DNA from: a virus
Reading direction: 5' to 3' (one strand)
Virus record (IMG/VR): IMGVR_UViG_3300023265_000005
Coordinates: 1-44,489 of that record
DNA: 44,489 bases
The notes below the pieces were generated by a model. That model did not search any database, was not told the origin of the DNA, and saw nothing but the letters and a program-made list of their open reading frames with translations. This document shows, piece by piece, positions 24,166 through 31,563 of this stretch. How positions within the stretch are numbered: the stretch's first letter is position 1; every line of letters starts with the position of its first letter. A program made the position numbers and the translations under genes.

Positions 24166-24782
24166 CCTGCGTCTCCGAAGTCAGGGGCAATGCCGTTCTT
24201 GCGCGCGAGTTCCTGCCCCTTTTCCGTCAGGCGATATGCAGGTAGGCCTCGCGCCGAAAACTGCTCAAACACGCCAACTTCCACACCGAGCGACAAGCGC
24301 TCATCGTCAAAGCGAACGATCATCGCGCCCCAGGTGACGAACGCCTGGATCATTCTTCTATCGTTGCGCCAGCACCTTACGAGCACCACTTCCACCCGAC
24401 CGGGCTTCTCAGGATCGGCGAACACGTAGTGCGGACGGAACCGACGATCATCGACGCGCAGCATCTCGGCAATCCCGTCGCGGGCGTGCTTGAAGGCGCC
24501 GATCATGTTGTCGTCGTCCCGGTGGCGCCTGTCGGGCGGGTAGAACGTCACCCTGACCGGGATTGGCCCCTCGCTACCCTCCAGGGCCTTCCTCGCGCTC
24601 CAGAAGCCCTTGGCGGCCACTGTGGCGTGTTGCGCGGCGATCCGGGCCGACTGCTTCGGGCCGACCTTGGAGCGCCAGTGGAGCCGGGCGTTGGGCGACA
24701 GGCGCTTGTCGGGCCACGGCAGGACGATGCACAGCCCTTCTGCCGCTTCGTCTGCGAGGTCGGCGATGTAGGGGGCGATCAC
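24162..24782 (-). CDS. rusA: RusA-like Holliday junction resolvase (206 aa)
   Basis: RusA family members cut four-way DNA junctions. The hallmarks are here: VLPWPDKRLSPNARLHWR near residues 20-37, the triple Asp with Asn at 89-92 (RHRDDDNMIGAFKHARDGIAE, with Lys98), and VDDRRF (D111-D112). A C-terminal ~65-residue extension (RRMIQAFVTWGAMIVRFDDERL, then GLPAYRLTEKGQELARKNG) looks like a winged-helix add-on absent from typical RusA (~120 aa). Start taken at GTG 24782, coupled as GTGA to the upstream stop; GTG 24791 would add three residues. It belongs to the recombination operon with NinB, SSB and Rad52-like proteins. Confidence 0.85.
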   Translation of the reverse strand: MIAPYIADLADEAAEGLCIVLPWPDKRLSPNARLHWRSKVGPKQSARIAAQHATVAAKGFWSARKALEGSEGPIPVRVTFYPPDRRHRDDDNMIGAFKHARDGIAEMLRVDDRRFRPHYVFADPEKPGRVEVVLVRCWRNDRRMIQAFVTWGAMIVRFDDERLSLGVEVGVFEQFSARGLPAYRLTEKGQELARKNGIAPDFGDAG

Positions 24783-24988
24783 CGCTCGCACTCCCGGTTC
24801 GCCGCCAGCGCTCGCGTCGCTTCAAGCTCGAAAGCGTCGCCGGCCATCGCTGGATCGTGCAGCAGGTCGTACAGCCGGTAATGGCTGGCGCGGGCCTCCA
24901 GATGACGCAGTCGCAATCGCGCACGCTCAATTTGGGCGGGGAGGTTGTAAACCTCGTAATAGGCGCGCCGGTATTCCTTCTCGGTCAC
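24779..24988 (-). CDS. Small helical protein (69 aa)
   Basis: GTG start coupled (GTGA) to the NinB-like stop; the reading from 25072 would overlap that gene. The sequence (TEKEYRRAYYEVYNLPAQIERARLRLRHLEARASHY) is predominantly helical with an amphipathic charge pattern. No family recognised. It is one of several small genes between the recombination enzymes. Confidence 0.6.
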   Translation of the reverse strand: MTEKEYRRAYYEVYNLPAQIERARLRLRHLEARASHYRLYDLLHDPAMAGDAFELEATRALAANRECER

Positions 24989-25452
24989 GCTGCCTCCTTG
25001 ACGCGATACCGCGCCTGATACGTCGCAAGGGATGGATCTGGATCGGTCAGCCGAATGCCGTTCTCGGCGCACTCGCGCTGGACCGTGTCGAGGTATTCGA
25101 CCATCTGCCGCACCTTCATTTCGCTGGTGACCGGCAGGAACCGCATCGCCTCGATTTTGAGCTCGTAGGGCAGCGGGCGGATGGCTTGGTCGTAGACCGC
25201 GCGAAACTCGGCGCTAGCGGCCCGAAGTATCGGGACACCGTAGCGCAGCTTCCACTCGCGCTGGATTTCGTCGGGCGGGCGGTCGCCGAGCTGGTGGGCG
25301 GCTTCCGTCGCCCATAGCCATTGCAGCGCGTTCTGATCGCGGGTGCGGTCCCGGCCCTGTACCCACTCTACCGTGACCGGCAACTTGAGCTTGCCGAGGA
25401 AGCGGGTGAAATCAGCCAGATCGTCGGGGGTTTCCAAAATGCGGTGCGGCAT
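24985..25452 (-). CDS. ninB: NinB-like recombination protein (155 aa)
   Basis: Resembles NinB (lambda Orf), which binds single-stranded DNA and SSB to help recombination mediators. The core RTRDQNALQWLWATEAAHQLGDRPPDEIQREWKLRYGVPIL (about residues 35-76) is the conserved signature, followed by RPLPYELKIEAMRFLPVTSEM with the family ending. Length is near the usual ~145 aa. It lies between the RusA-like and DUF968/Ref-like genes, which is consistent with a ninB-ref-rusA cluster. Confidence 0.85.
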   Translation of the reverse strand: MPHRILETPDDLADFTRFLGKLKLPVTVEWVQGRDRTRDQNALQWLWATEAAHQLGDRPPDEIQREWKLRYGVPILRAASAEFRAVYDQAIRPLPYELKIEAMRFLPVTSEMKVRQMVEYLDTVQRECAENGIRLTDPDPSLATYQARYRVKEAA

Positions 25453-25778
25453 TATGCGGCCTCCCGGATATCGGAGAGGATGCCGAGCGCGACGCTTTCC
25501 GCTTCAAGTCGCCGGGCCTCTGCGTACAGGTCGATGCCGTAGCGCGCGAAGAACCCTTGGTGGCCAAGCGCTTCGACGCTGTAGCGCGGCCCGTGCTGGA
25601 TCAGGTGGTATTCCGCCGCCAGTGGAACCACCAACCGATGGGAACGCGAGAAGCGCCCCATGCGGTCGGCGTAGCCCGTCACGTGGTGGCGAGTGACCGG
25701 GCGCTTGCCGCTGACGAGGCAAGGCAGCCCGGATACCCGGTTCATGTGACGAAGTTCCGAGGCGGTCGGTGCAGCCAT
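25452..25778 (-). CDS. DUF968/Ref-like nuclease (108 aa)
   Basis: Related to the DUF968/Ref group of phage proteins; phage P1 Ref is a RecA-dependent HNH-type nuclease. The pattern CLVSGKRPVTRHHVTGYADR, LVVPLAAEYHLIQHGP and EALGHQGFFARYGIDLYAEAR holds the His pairs and the F-GIDL block of the family. One zinc Cys appears instead of the usual pair, so its metal site may differ. Overlaps with SSB upstream and NinB downstream tie it to the recombination operon. Confidence 0.75.
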   Translation of the reverse strand: MAAPTASELRHMNRVSGLPCLVSGKRPVTRHHVTGYADRMGRFSRSHRLVVPLAAEYHLIQHGPRYSVEALGHQGFFARYGIDLYAEARRLEAESVALGILSDIREAA

Positions 25779-26242
25779 CAGAACGGAATGTCGTCGTCGG
25801 GGTCTTGCCCGAACGAAGGCGTGTGCTGCCAGCCCGGCGTCGCTTCCTCACGTGACGCGCCTTGCCTGCCCGGGTTGCCGTTGCCCTGTGGCGGGCCGTC
25901 CAGCATGGTCAGCACCGCGCTGGGGCCACGAAGCACGACTTCGGTTGAGTAGCGAACGGCGCCGCTCTGGTCCTGCCATTTGCGGGTCGAGAGCGCGCCT
26001 TCGATGTAGACCTTGGAGCCCTTGCGCAGATAGCGCTCAGCGACCCCGATCAGCCCCTCGCCGAAGATGGCCACGGTGTGCCATTCGGTGCGCTCTTTGC
26101 GCTCACCCGTGGCCTTGTCTTTCCAGCTTTCAGACGTCGCGATGCGCAGGTTGGCGACCTTGCCGCCGTTCTGAAAGCTCTTGACCTCAGGGTCTTGCCC
26201 GAGGTTGCCGATCAGGATGACCTTGTTGACTGAGCCGGCCAT
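25778..26242 (-). CDS. ssb: Single-stranded DNA-binding protein (154 aa)
   Basis: Canonical SSB. The OB-fold runs over residues 1-~110 ([20 protein letters not shown], then [39 protein letters not shown]). A Gly/Gln/Pro-rich linker leads to the acidic tip DPDDDIPF, which binds host repair proteins. It would protect single strands during replication and annealing. It is transcribed right after the Rad52-like gene, and its stop meets the DUF968-like start. Confidence 0.95.
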   Translation of the reverse strand: MAGSVNKVILIGNLGQDPEVKSFQNGGKVANLRIATSESWKDKATGERKERTEWHTVAIFGEGLIGVAERYLRKGSKVYIEGALSTRKWQDQSGAVRYSTEVVLRGPSAVLTMLDGPPQGNGNPGRQGASREEATPGWQHTPSFGQDPDDDIPF

Positions 26243-26913
26243 TACGCGGCGTCCTTCTTTTTGCTGTTGTCGATGAACCGCTTGGCCTCGGCCATCTGCT
26301 CAAATGTCAGTTCACGGAGGTCTTTGGGCTTGAAGTGGTCGAGCAGAACGGCGGGCGGCATTTGCACGATCGTGAGCTGCGTGATGAGCCAGTCCCGCGT
26401 CGTCTCGCTTATTGGGCCACTGGGGCGGCTGAGTTTGGATAGAGCCGCGCCGAATACGTCCTGTGCCTCAGGCTTCCATTTGCGGAAAATCGGCTTGTTG
26501 TTCTTGTTCAGGACCGGCTTGCCGTCGCGCATTGCGACTTCGCAGGGCGCCCAAACGTCTCCCACGTCGTAGAGGTAGCGCCCGATGCCCCAGCGCACAG
26601 CGGCCCGCTTGAGGGCTCCGGAAATCGCGCCCTTCTCGCCCTCTATGTCGCTGTCGCCGCTGCCGTCGGACTTGGTGATCCATTCGCCAGCAATGCGGAT
26701 CGAAAGTTTGCAGAGCAGCCGGCCCTTGGCGGTTTCCTCGTAGGAGTCCTGCCAATTCTCAGGGCCGCACACGACATCGAGGCGGTCCTGAACATCGCGA
26801 GCGTCGAGGTACGCCAGCGCAAGGCCGGAGAAGGCGTTGTTGCGCTCGGCGACCAGTTGTGCACGCCAATGGATAGCATCCACCGGGAAAGGTGCTGATA
26901 GGCGGTCAAACAT
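26242..26913 (-). CDS. Rad52/22-type single-strand annealing protein (223 aa)
   Basis: Phage annealase of the Rad52/Sak type. Diagnostic features are [22 protein letters not shown] (residues 35-56), a strand region with [14 protein letters not shown], and the block [32 protein letters not shown] (~85-116), which is the DNA-binding groove signature. The last ~60 residues ([20 protein letters not shown], then a Lys-rich end) are variable. It would pair complementary strands for recombination-dependent replication together with SSB. The gene overlaps both neighbours by one base. Confidence 0.9.
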   Translation of the reverse strand: MFDRLSAPFPVDAIHWRAQLVAERNNAFSGLALAYLDARDVQDRLDVVCGPENWQDSYEETAKGRLLCKLSIRIAGEWITKSDGSGDSDIEGEKGAISGALKRAAVRWGIGRYLYDVGDVWAPCEVAMRDGKPVLNKNNKPIFRKWKPEAQDVFGAALSKLSRPSGPISETTRDWLITQLTIVQMPPAVLLDHFKPKDLRELTFEQMAEAKRFIDNSKKKDAA

Positions 26914-27596
26914 CAGGCCGCCCTCCTGCGTTCGTGGAAGGCGACGCCGGGGACGGTGCCACGTGAGCCGCGTGCGTCCTCGTCAGCCATCTGTTGGATG
27001 AGCGCTTCGAACCTCTCGGGCGAGCGCGTGATGTAGTGCTTGAGGGCCTCGCGCCGGTCGGTGATCTCGGCTTCCCAATAGGTGCGAAGGCCCTTGGCCC
27101 TGCGGTCGATCTTGTTCGCAACCGCGGTCAGCTTGGCCGCCTTTTTCAGCTCTTCCTCGGCTGCGAAGCGTTCCTCCAGGTCGTCCGACTGGCGTAGGGC
27201 TTCCTGTGCGGCCTTCTGCAGCGCCTCGGCTTCGTCGCGCGCCTTGCGGGCCGCTTCGTCCTTGGCCTTCTGGCGGGCGTCACGGTACGGTGTGAGCGCG
27301 TTCTTGATCGCGGTGGCCGCAGCGTCGCAACGTGCCAGCAGCGGCTTCCATGCGGCCTGTACCGCGGCGGCGGCTTGGTCGTGCGGGCGCTTCTCAGCGT
27401 CGCGCTGTTCGTCCGCCGCCTTCTTCGCCTTGCGGATATCGTCCAGCAGCTTGTCGAGATCGGCTTCTTGTTCGTCGGTTGCGACAGGGCCGGCGGCGAG
27501 GCTTCCGGATGCGAGCGAGAACAGGTCCTCGATGTGGAGCGAGTGCGCCTCGAGCGGGGGCGGACGGTTATGGCCGGGGCCGGGAACGTCGGTCAT
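26913..27596 (-). CDS. Coiled-coil protein beside the annealase (227 aa)
   Basis: Residues ~40-165 are one long charged coiled coil (EADLDKLLDDIRKAKKAADEQ, then ARKARDEAEALQKAAQEALR). The N-terminus (GPGHNRPPPLEA) and the segment YWEAEITDRREALKHYITRSPERFEALIQQMADEDAR are recurrent in alphaproteobacterial phage proteins encoded next to annealases. Its biochemical role is not known; a partner of the annealase is plausible. It overlaps the upstream gene by 4 bases. Confidence 0.7.
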   Translation of the reverse strand: MTDVPGPGHNRPPPLEAHSLHIEDLFSLASGSLAAGPVATDEQEADLDKLLDDIRKAKKAADEQRDAEKRPHDQAAAAVQAAWKPLLARCDAAATAIKNALTPYRDARQKAKDEAARKARDEAEALQKAAQEALRQSDDLEERFAAEEELKKAAKLTAVANKIDRRAKGLRTYWEAEITDRREALKHYITRSPERFEALIQQMADEDARGSRGTVPGVAFHERRRAA

Positions 27597-27865
27597 GCCG
27601 CGATCCTCGCGCGCGCCCTTTCGATTGCCCGGGCAAGTTCGTCTTGCGCCAGTTCGAGAAGGTGGAGGTGAGGTCGGAGCCGCGGCGCCTGAGCGCAGCC
27701 GACCAGTTCGGCGTCCCTCAAAAGCGAGACGACTGTAGCTTCGAAATCGAGGTCGGACATCGCGATAGGGATGCCCGCTTTGCCGGAGACTGCTTGCAGG
27801 CTCCGCTCCGAAGGAGGGGCAGCCCGGGCCGCCGAAGGCGGTATCGCCATAACTTCCTGTTTCAC
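27593..27865 (-). CDS. Small early protein (90 aa)
   Basis: Function unknown. The N-terminal part is Ala/Pro/Ser-rich; from about residue 37 a helical region (LDFEATVVSLLRDAELVGCAQ) leads to a basic C-terminal helix (LELAQDELARAIERARARIAA). GTG 27865 has a GGGAGAG ribosome site; ATG 27850 with AGGAAG is an equally good alternative start. It overlaps the coiled-coil gene by ATGA. Confidence 0.55.
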   Translation of the reverse strand: MKQEVMAIPPSAARAAPPSERSLQAVSGKAGIPIAMSDLDFEATVVSLLRDAELVGCAQAPRLRPHLHLLELAQDELARAIERARARIAA

Positions 27866-27892
27866 GTCACACTCTCCCAGGTAGAAAACAGA

Positions 27893-28120
27893 TCAGTTCC
27901 CCGCCGTCCAAAAGGCGAGGAACATGCAGGCAAAGAAGATGAGCAGACCGAAGATGAGAAAGACCCAGGCCGTCAGAGCATCGAGCGTGGCGTTCACTGC
28001 CTCGGGGTCGAGTTCGTCATTGACGTACTGGCGGTTCATCCACGAGGCGGGCGGGTTCTGAAGCTCCTCGCCGTCTTGGAAGTCGTCGGGTCTCAGGAAG
28101 GGGTCGTGTAGGTCGCGCAT
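27893..28120 (-). CDS. Small membrane protein of the early operon (75 aa)
   Basis: Hydrophilic N-terminal ~48 residues followed by one transmembrane helix (AWVFLIFGLLIFFACMFLAFW), ending TAGN. It lies directly after the CII-like gene with one base between them. The topology suggests an inner-membrane protein with its N-terminus in the cytoplasm. Function unknown. Confidence 0.65.
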   Translation of the reverse strand: MRDLHDPFLRPDDFQDGEELQNPPASWMNRQYVNDELDPEAVNATLDALTAWVFLIFGLLIFFACMFLAFWTAGN

Positions 28121-28121
28121 G

Positions 28122-28553
28122 TCAGGCTACCTTCCCGATCAACGGAAGCTGGACCACCTTGGCGTCTAGCTTCCTGCGTTCGGTGGGACCGATCGCCGGC
28201 CCATCCTCGCTTGCCGGATGATGCGCCTTGCCCTTCTCGATCAGGTAGGCTTGGCAGTGCTCGGCGAACTCGTCATGGTCGATGCCCTCGGGCACCGCGA
28301 CGATCGCCAGACCGTTCGGCAGTAGTAGGCTGAGAATGTCGACAGGGAGCGCGTTGCCGTCCGCCAGCTCGTAGATTGCCGAGCCGGGGATAACGGCAGG
28401 CTCCCGCGAGCCCTCCGCTGGAAAGTAGCTCAGCAGCGTGGCATAAGGGATGCCCGCGTCGAAGCTGACCTGTTTGAGCGCGATGCCGCGCCGGTCCATT
28501 TCCCGGCGGATTGCCAACTGGCGCTCGCGGACAATCGTAACACCGTCACGCAT
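28122..28553 (-). CDS. CII-like/XRE-type transcription regulator (143 aa)
   Basis: Candidate lysis-lysogeny regulator. Helix-turn-helix region: VRERQLAIRREMDRRGIALKQVSFDAGIPYATLLSYFP (about residues 8-45), typical of the CII-like proteins in alphaproteobacterial prophages. The C-terminal region (SIYELADGNALPVDILSLLLPNGLAIVAVPEGIDHDEF) is the partner domain seen with it. Start taken at MRDGVTIVRERQ; a longer reading to 28628 is possible, but no start here has a clear ribosome site. It lies third in the leftward operon after cro, a usual cII position. Confidence 0.65.
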   Translation of the reverse strand: MRDGVTIVRERQLAIRREMDRRGIALKQVSFDAGIPYATLLSYFPAEGSREPAVIPGSAIYELADGNALPVDILSLLLPNGLAIVAVPEGIDHDEFAEHCQAYLIEKGKAHHPASEDGPAIGPTERRKLDAKVVQLPLIGKVA

Positions 28554-28607
28554 GATCGTGGGCGCCCTTTCCGTTATTCGTCCCGGCATGAAAGGAAGCC
28601 CCGACAC

Positions 28608-28648
28608 CCGCAGCGGATTGACGAGCATAGGGCTCGCTACCGCTGCGG
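28608..28648 (-). promoter_or_regulatory. Hairpin before the CII-like gene
   Basis: Nine-base arms CCGCAGCGG and CCGCTGCGG pair perfectly around a loop that contains a second small stem (GAGC/GCTC). It lies in the 138-bp gap between the 106-aa gene and the CII-like gene. No T-run follows on the minus strand, so it may be an RNA control element, a boxB-like site or an attenuator rather than an intrinsic terminator. Confidence 0.4.
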
Positions 28649-28692
28649 TTATCGAGAGGTTGGAGGGTGCTGTTGAAGTCGGGGAGCATCGG

Positions 28693-29013
28693 TTAGACCT
28701 CCACAGGAACGGGCTGGCCGCTCATCAAGCGGATGGTTTCGATGTCCTCGGCATCGGGCGTATGGGGGAGGATTTTGCGGAAGAATCTGGCGTTGTAGCC
28801 AATCGCCGCCGGATGCCTCGGCGGGATTTCCGCGAAGGCCAGGGCGAACCCGAACACGCCGTAGCAATCAACCGCTCTGCGCACCGCGACGACTGTGTAG
28901 CTCAGGCCGACAATTGGTCCGGGCGTTTGCGGGATAGTGGGCATGAGCGCAAATGCGTCATCCTCGCCGATCCCGACGCACAGCGCCAAATCTCCGGGCG
29001 CCCAGTCGCTCAC
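28693..29013 (-). CDS. Small early protein (106 aa)
   Basis: GTG-started gene. The opening MSDWAPGDLALCVGIGEDDA and the ending FFRKILPHTPDAEDIETIRLMSG match a small family that I remember from alphaproteobacterial prophages. The middle has YTVVAVRRAVDCYGVFGFALAF. The fold is probably a small beta barrel. Function unknown. It lies two genes after cro. Confidence 0.7.
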   Translation of the reverse strand: MSDWAPGDLALCVGIGEDDAFALMPTIPQTPGPIVGLSYTVVAVRRAVDCYGVFGFALAFAEIPPRHPAAIGYNARFFRKILPHTPDAEDIETIRLMSGQPVPVEV

Positions 29014-29074
29014 CCCATCACCCCGCTTGAACTAAGTGGAGCGGGGACGAATGCCTGCCGATGAAGTGCCGCGC

Positions 29075-29227
29075 TCACGCTGCCAGCCCTCCGTCGTTGT
29101 CGTTTTGATGGGCCCCGCCACGCAACCGCCAGCGGGGCGCACGAGGCGCGTTGGCGATCTCGCGCGGAAGGCTGGTCCATGCGAAATGGATGCGGCGTTG
29201 CGCCACTACGATCAGGGGGCGGCGCAT
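29075..29227 (-). CDS. Short basic protein following cro (50 aa)
   Basis: Its ATG overlaps the Cro stop by one base (TGATG), which supports translational coupling. Sequence: RRPLIVVAQRRIHFAWTSLP, then REIANAPRAPRWRLRGGA and a polar C-terminus. Strongly basic, no family recognised. A longer frame at 29010-29237 in another frame was rejected for poor composition. Confidence 0.5.
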   Translation of the reverse strand: MRRPLIVVAQRRIHFAWTSLPREIANAPRAPRWRLRGGAHQNDNDGGLAA

Positions 29228-29457
29228 CAGGCGGCAATGCCCGATCGCGACAGGAACTCCGCTTGCCACAGCGCGAAAGGAACTTCGCCAGTCGTGGCGT
29301 CGTCGATCCTCCGCGCCGTCTCGGCGTCAGGGAAGCGCACTCCCTCGCAGTATCGGTGGATTGCAGGCTGGGTCTTGCCGATCCTGCCGGCGAGGTCCGT
29401 CTGCGTGTTCTCCGAGCGCCTGAGATATGCGTCTAGCGTGGCGGCATAGGTCTGCAT
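29227..29457 (-). CDS. Cro-like repressor (76 aa)
   Basis: Small XRE-like DNA-binding protein. The core is TLDAYLRRSENTQTDLAGRI, then GKTQPAIHRYCEGVRFPDAE; the recognition helix lies in QPAIHRYCEG. It is transcribed divergently from the CI-like gene across an operator region, the usual cro position. The predicted -10 box is only ~8 bases from the ATG, so the mRNA may be leaderless. The longer reading to 29589 would run through the operators and overlap cI. Confidence 0.8.
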   Translation of the reverse strand: MQTYAATLDAYLRRSENTQTDLAGRIGKTQPAIHRYCEGVRFPDAETARRIDDATTGEVPFALWQAEFLSRSGIAA

Positions 29458-29465
29458 GACGCTGC

Positions 29466-29493
29466 AATATACCAATACGGTATGTCTTGGCAA
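29466..29493 (-). promoter_or_regulatory. Leftward early promoter of cro
   Basis: Read on the minus strand: -35 TTGCCA (29488-29493), 16-bp spacer, -10 TATATT (29466-29471). The -10 is 8 bases before the cro ATG at 29457, so transcription would begin at or next to the start codon. An operator (29469-29483) overlaps the -10. Confidence 0.55.
29469..29483. promoter_or_regulatory. Operator, ATACC-N5-GGTAT
   Basis: ATACCAATACGGTAT is a perfect 5-bp inverted repeat around a 5-bp centre. It lies over the predicted cro -10, so binding there would block the leftward promoter. Related sites occur at 29537, 31540 and 31573. A degenerate half-site begins at 29493. Confidence 0.6.
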
Positions 29494-29536
29494 TACCAAT
29501 CTGGCCATACCGCCCACGTTCGCCGGCGGGCACAAT

Positions 29537-29551
29537 ATGCCAATGGGGTAT
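29537..29551. promoter_or_regulatory. Operator overlapping the cI start
   Basis: ATGCCAATGGGGTAT fits the operator pattern with one changed half-site base. It overlaps the cI start codon at 29537, so it could serve autoregulation by blocking cI transcription or initiation. Because it is coding sequence, conservation here may be partly coincidental. Confidence 0.4.
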
Positions 29552-30181
29552 CTCCAACTCGCCGAGCTGAGGAAGCGCAAAGGGTTCACGCAACAGACGC
29601 TCGCGGATGAGATGGGAGTCGAGCAGCCAACGATTCAGCGGTGGGAGGGAGGCAAGCGCGAGCCGACCATTGAGCAAATGCTTGAGTTGGCAAAGGTGCT
29701 GGACGTCGAGCCCGGCGCGCTCATAGACCCGAGCATCCTGGCATCGATCGGCCCCCGACTGTTCGTAAAGGGCGAGGTGGCCGCGGGCGTCTGGCGTCAA
29801 GCATTCGAGCTGGCGCCTGACGAGTGGCAAAGCTTCACCGGCCGCGCCGATGTCAACGCCAGATCGGAGCACCGCTTCGGTCTGCGGGTCATCGGCGACA
29901 GCATGGACGAAGTCTATCCGCCGGGGACGATCGTCGAGTGCGTGTCCGTGTTCGGCCATGTCGAGCCCGAGCCGGGCAGGCGCGTCGTTGTCTTGCGGAC
30001 CAACGAGAACAACGAAGTCGAGGCGACCGTTAAAGAATTGGTCGCGCAGGCTGGCGAACTATGGCTTGTGCCACGCTCATCCAACCTGACGCATCAGCCT
30101 TTCAAGGTGTCGGCGCCCGGGCCGGGAATCAAGCAAATCAGGATTGCCGCGGTCGTAGTGGCCTCAGTGCGGCCGGAATAG
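29537..30181 (+). CDS. CI-like repressor with S24 peptidase domain (214 aa)
   Basis: Maintains lysogeny. Residues 5-60 hold an XRE helix-turn-helix (AELRKRKGFTQQTLADEMGV, then QPTIQRWEGGKREPT). The C-terminal S24/LexA-type half has a likely self-cleavage bond A83-G84 (KGEVAAGVW), nucleophile S122 (IGDSMDEVYPPGT) and lysine K166 (ATVKELV). RecA-stimulated cleavage, and so SOS induction, is therefore expected. ATG 29537 is the start used here; ATG 29543 is an alternative, and the longer reading to 29456 would cross the operators. Encoded opposite Cro. Confidence 0.9.
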   Translation: MPMGYLQLAELRKRKGFTQQTLADEMGVEQPTIQRWEGGKREPTIEQMLELAKVLDVEPGALIDPSILASIGPRLFVKGEVAAGVWRQAFELAPDEWQSFTGRADVNARSEHRFGLRVIGDSMDEVYPPGTIVECVSVFGHVEPEPGRRVVVLRTNENNEVEATVKELVAQAGELWLVPRSSNLTHQPFKVSAPGPGIKQIRIAAVVVASVRPE

Positions 30182-30205
30182 AGTTTAGCGACAGGCGCGA
30201 AGCAA

Positions 30206-31339
30206 GTGCAGGCCAAAGAACGGTTCCACCACCTTGACGGCATCCGCGGAATCGCGGCGCTCGCCGTGGTGATCGGTCACAGCAATTGGCCCAACCACAT
30301 CAAGGGCTACGGCTTTGCCGGCATCTCGCTTTGGGTCGACTTCTTCTTCGTCCTGTCCGGCTTCGTGATTGCCTACAATTATCAGGTGCGGCTTGGATCC
30401 GGGTTCGGCATCGGGAACTACATGTACCGCCGCCTCGCCCGGCTCTACCCGGCGCATGTTGCCGTGCTGGTCCTGTTGCTCGGCTATGAGCTGCTGAAAT
30501 ACGCCACGGAATCGAGCGCTGGCATCGGTGCCGAACAGGCTGCGTTCGAGCACAACAACCTGCCGACGTTCCTCGCCAGCCTTGCCCTGGTCCAGTCGAT
30601 GGGGCTGTTCGAGGCGTCGCATTGGAACGGCCCCTCTTGGAGTATCAGCACAGAGGTCTGGACCTACCTGCTGTTCGGCCTCGTGTTCCTCTGGCCCAAG
30701 CGAGCATGGATTATCGGCTGCACGCTCGCCGTGATCGCGCTGTCCTATGCCGTGATCCTCGCCAATCCGAACCGGGATTATCTGAGCGTTGAGGCCGACT
30801 TCGGGTTCTTCCGCTGCCTCATCGGATTCGGAATGGGCGTGCTGTGCTTCAATGCCTGGCAGGCGTGGAACGGGCGAGAGGCAGGTCCGGCGATGCAGGC
30901 GCTCCAGCTCGCGCTTATGGCCGCCGGGTTCGCCGCGGTCGCGCTCGGCCTCTACCAATCACCGCTGACACTCGCGGCGCCGCTCCTGTTCGGAGCGCTG
31001 GTTTACCTGCTCGCCGTCTATCGCCACGGGCTGCTCGAGCGGATGCTGCTGGTCAGTCCAGCCCAGTTCCTCGGGCGCATCTCCTACTCGCTCTACATTA
31101 GCCACGCGGTCGTTCGCCGGTTCGCCACCACGGGCCACAAGATCGTCTCAGGCAAGCTCTCGGGAGTGATGACGCCCGGACAGTTCGGCGACCTCGTGAC
31201 GCTGGCCTATGTGCCTGCTGCCGTCGTGTTCGGGTGGATGGTCTGGCGCTTTGTCGAGACGCCCGCGAACGACTGGTTGGTCGCGCGGCTTGGGCGCAAG
31301 AAGGCCGATCCCGAGAAGGCGGCAGGGGCGGCGTTTTGA
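30206..31339 (+). CDS. OafA-type O-acetyltransferase (377 aa)
   Basis: Membrane acyltransferase of family 3 (OafA/YrhL), which moves acetyl groups to surface polysaccharides. The N-terminal signature HHLDGIRGIAALAVVIGHS, a DFFFVLSGFVIAYNY helix, NYMYRRLARLYPAHVAVLVL, and the periplasmic-facing WSISTEVWTYLLFGLVF are all present, with roughly ten transmembrane segments. GTG start at 30206; the stop overlaps the next small gene. It lies directly behind cI, so it can be expressed from the prophage: a typical lysogenic-conversion position. O-acetylated receptors would often resist further phage, as known for Salmonella and Shigella phages; the target in this host is unknown. Confidence 0.88.
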   Translation: MQAKERFHHLDGIRGIAALAVVIGHSNWPNHIKGYGFAGISLWVDFFFVLSGFVIAYNYQVRLGSGFGIGNYMYRRLARLYPAHVAVLVLLLGYELLKYATESSAGIGAEQAAFEHNNLPTFLASLALVQSMGLFEASHWNGPSWSISTEVWTYLLFGLVFLWPKRAWIIGCTLAVIALSYAVILANPNRDYLSVEADFGFFRCLIGFGMGVLCFNAWQAWNGREAGPAMQALQLALMAAGFAAVALGLYQSPLTLAAPLLFGALVYLLAVYRHGLLERMLLVSPAQFLGRISYSLYISHAVVRRFATTGHKIVSGKLSGVMTPGQFGDLVTLAYVPAAVVFGWMVWRFVETPANDWLVARLGRKKADPEKAAGAAF

Positions 31340-31524
31340 ATCCCACGGCCGTCAGCGCCGTGCTTTGCGTCATGGCCGCGGCGATGGCCGCGCTTGGCCT
31401 TGGCCTCATTGTCCACATGATGACGAATCGCTCTCGATACCGCCCTCGGGAACGCGCGCGCGAGGTAGCTCTAGGGCTTGCGGCAATCGGTGCCGGTGTC
31501 GTAATTCTGTGGGCTGCGTTCTAG
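31336..31524 (+). CDS. Small two-helix membrane protein coupled to the acetyltransferase (62 aa)
   Basis: TTG start at 31336 overlapping the acetyltransferase stop (TTGA). Two hydrophobic helices (VSAVLCVMAAAMAALGLGLIVHM and LGLAAIGAGVVILWAAF) flank a short basic loop (RSRYRPRERAREV). The coupled overlap suggests that it works with the acetyltransferase or is co-expressed from the prophage. The longer reading to 31234 overlaps the enzyme gene and is rejected. The weak TTG start lowers confidence. Confidence 0.55.
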   Translation: MNPTAVSAVLCVMAAAMAALGLGLIVHMMTNRSRYRPRERAREVALGLAAIGAGVVILWAAF

Positions 31525-31539
31525 GGCGTGCGCCAGAAA

Positions 31540-31554
31540 ATACCATAACGGCAT
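31540..31554. promoter_or_regulatory. Operator upstream of the accessory operon, site 1
   Basis: ATACCATAACGGCAT matches the ATACC-N5-GGTAT pattern with one change. It lies 33 bp centre-to-centre from the perfect site at 31573, about three helix turns, so two repressor dimers could cooperate. Confidence 0.55.
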
Positions 31555-31563
31555 AATTCGCTC

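Noticed and set aside
29010-29237. 75-aa minus-strand frame
   Set aside because: Pro/Arg/Ser-rich, overlaps the coupled 50-aa frame; no support.
30185-30958. 257-aa minus-strand frame
   Set aside because: Antisense to the clearly recognised acetyltransferase gene.
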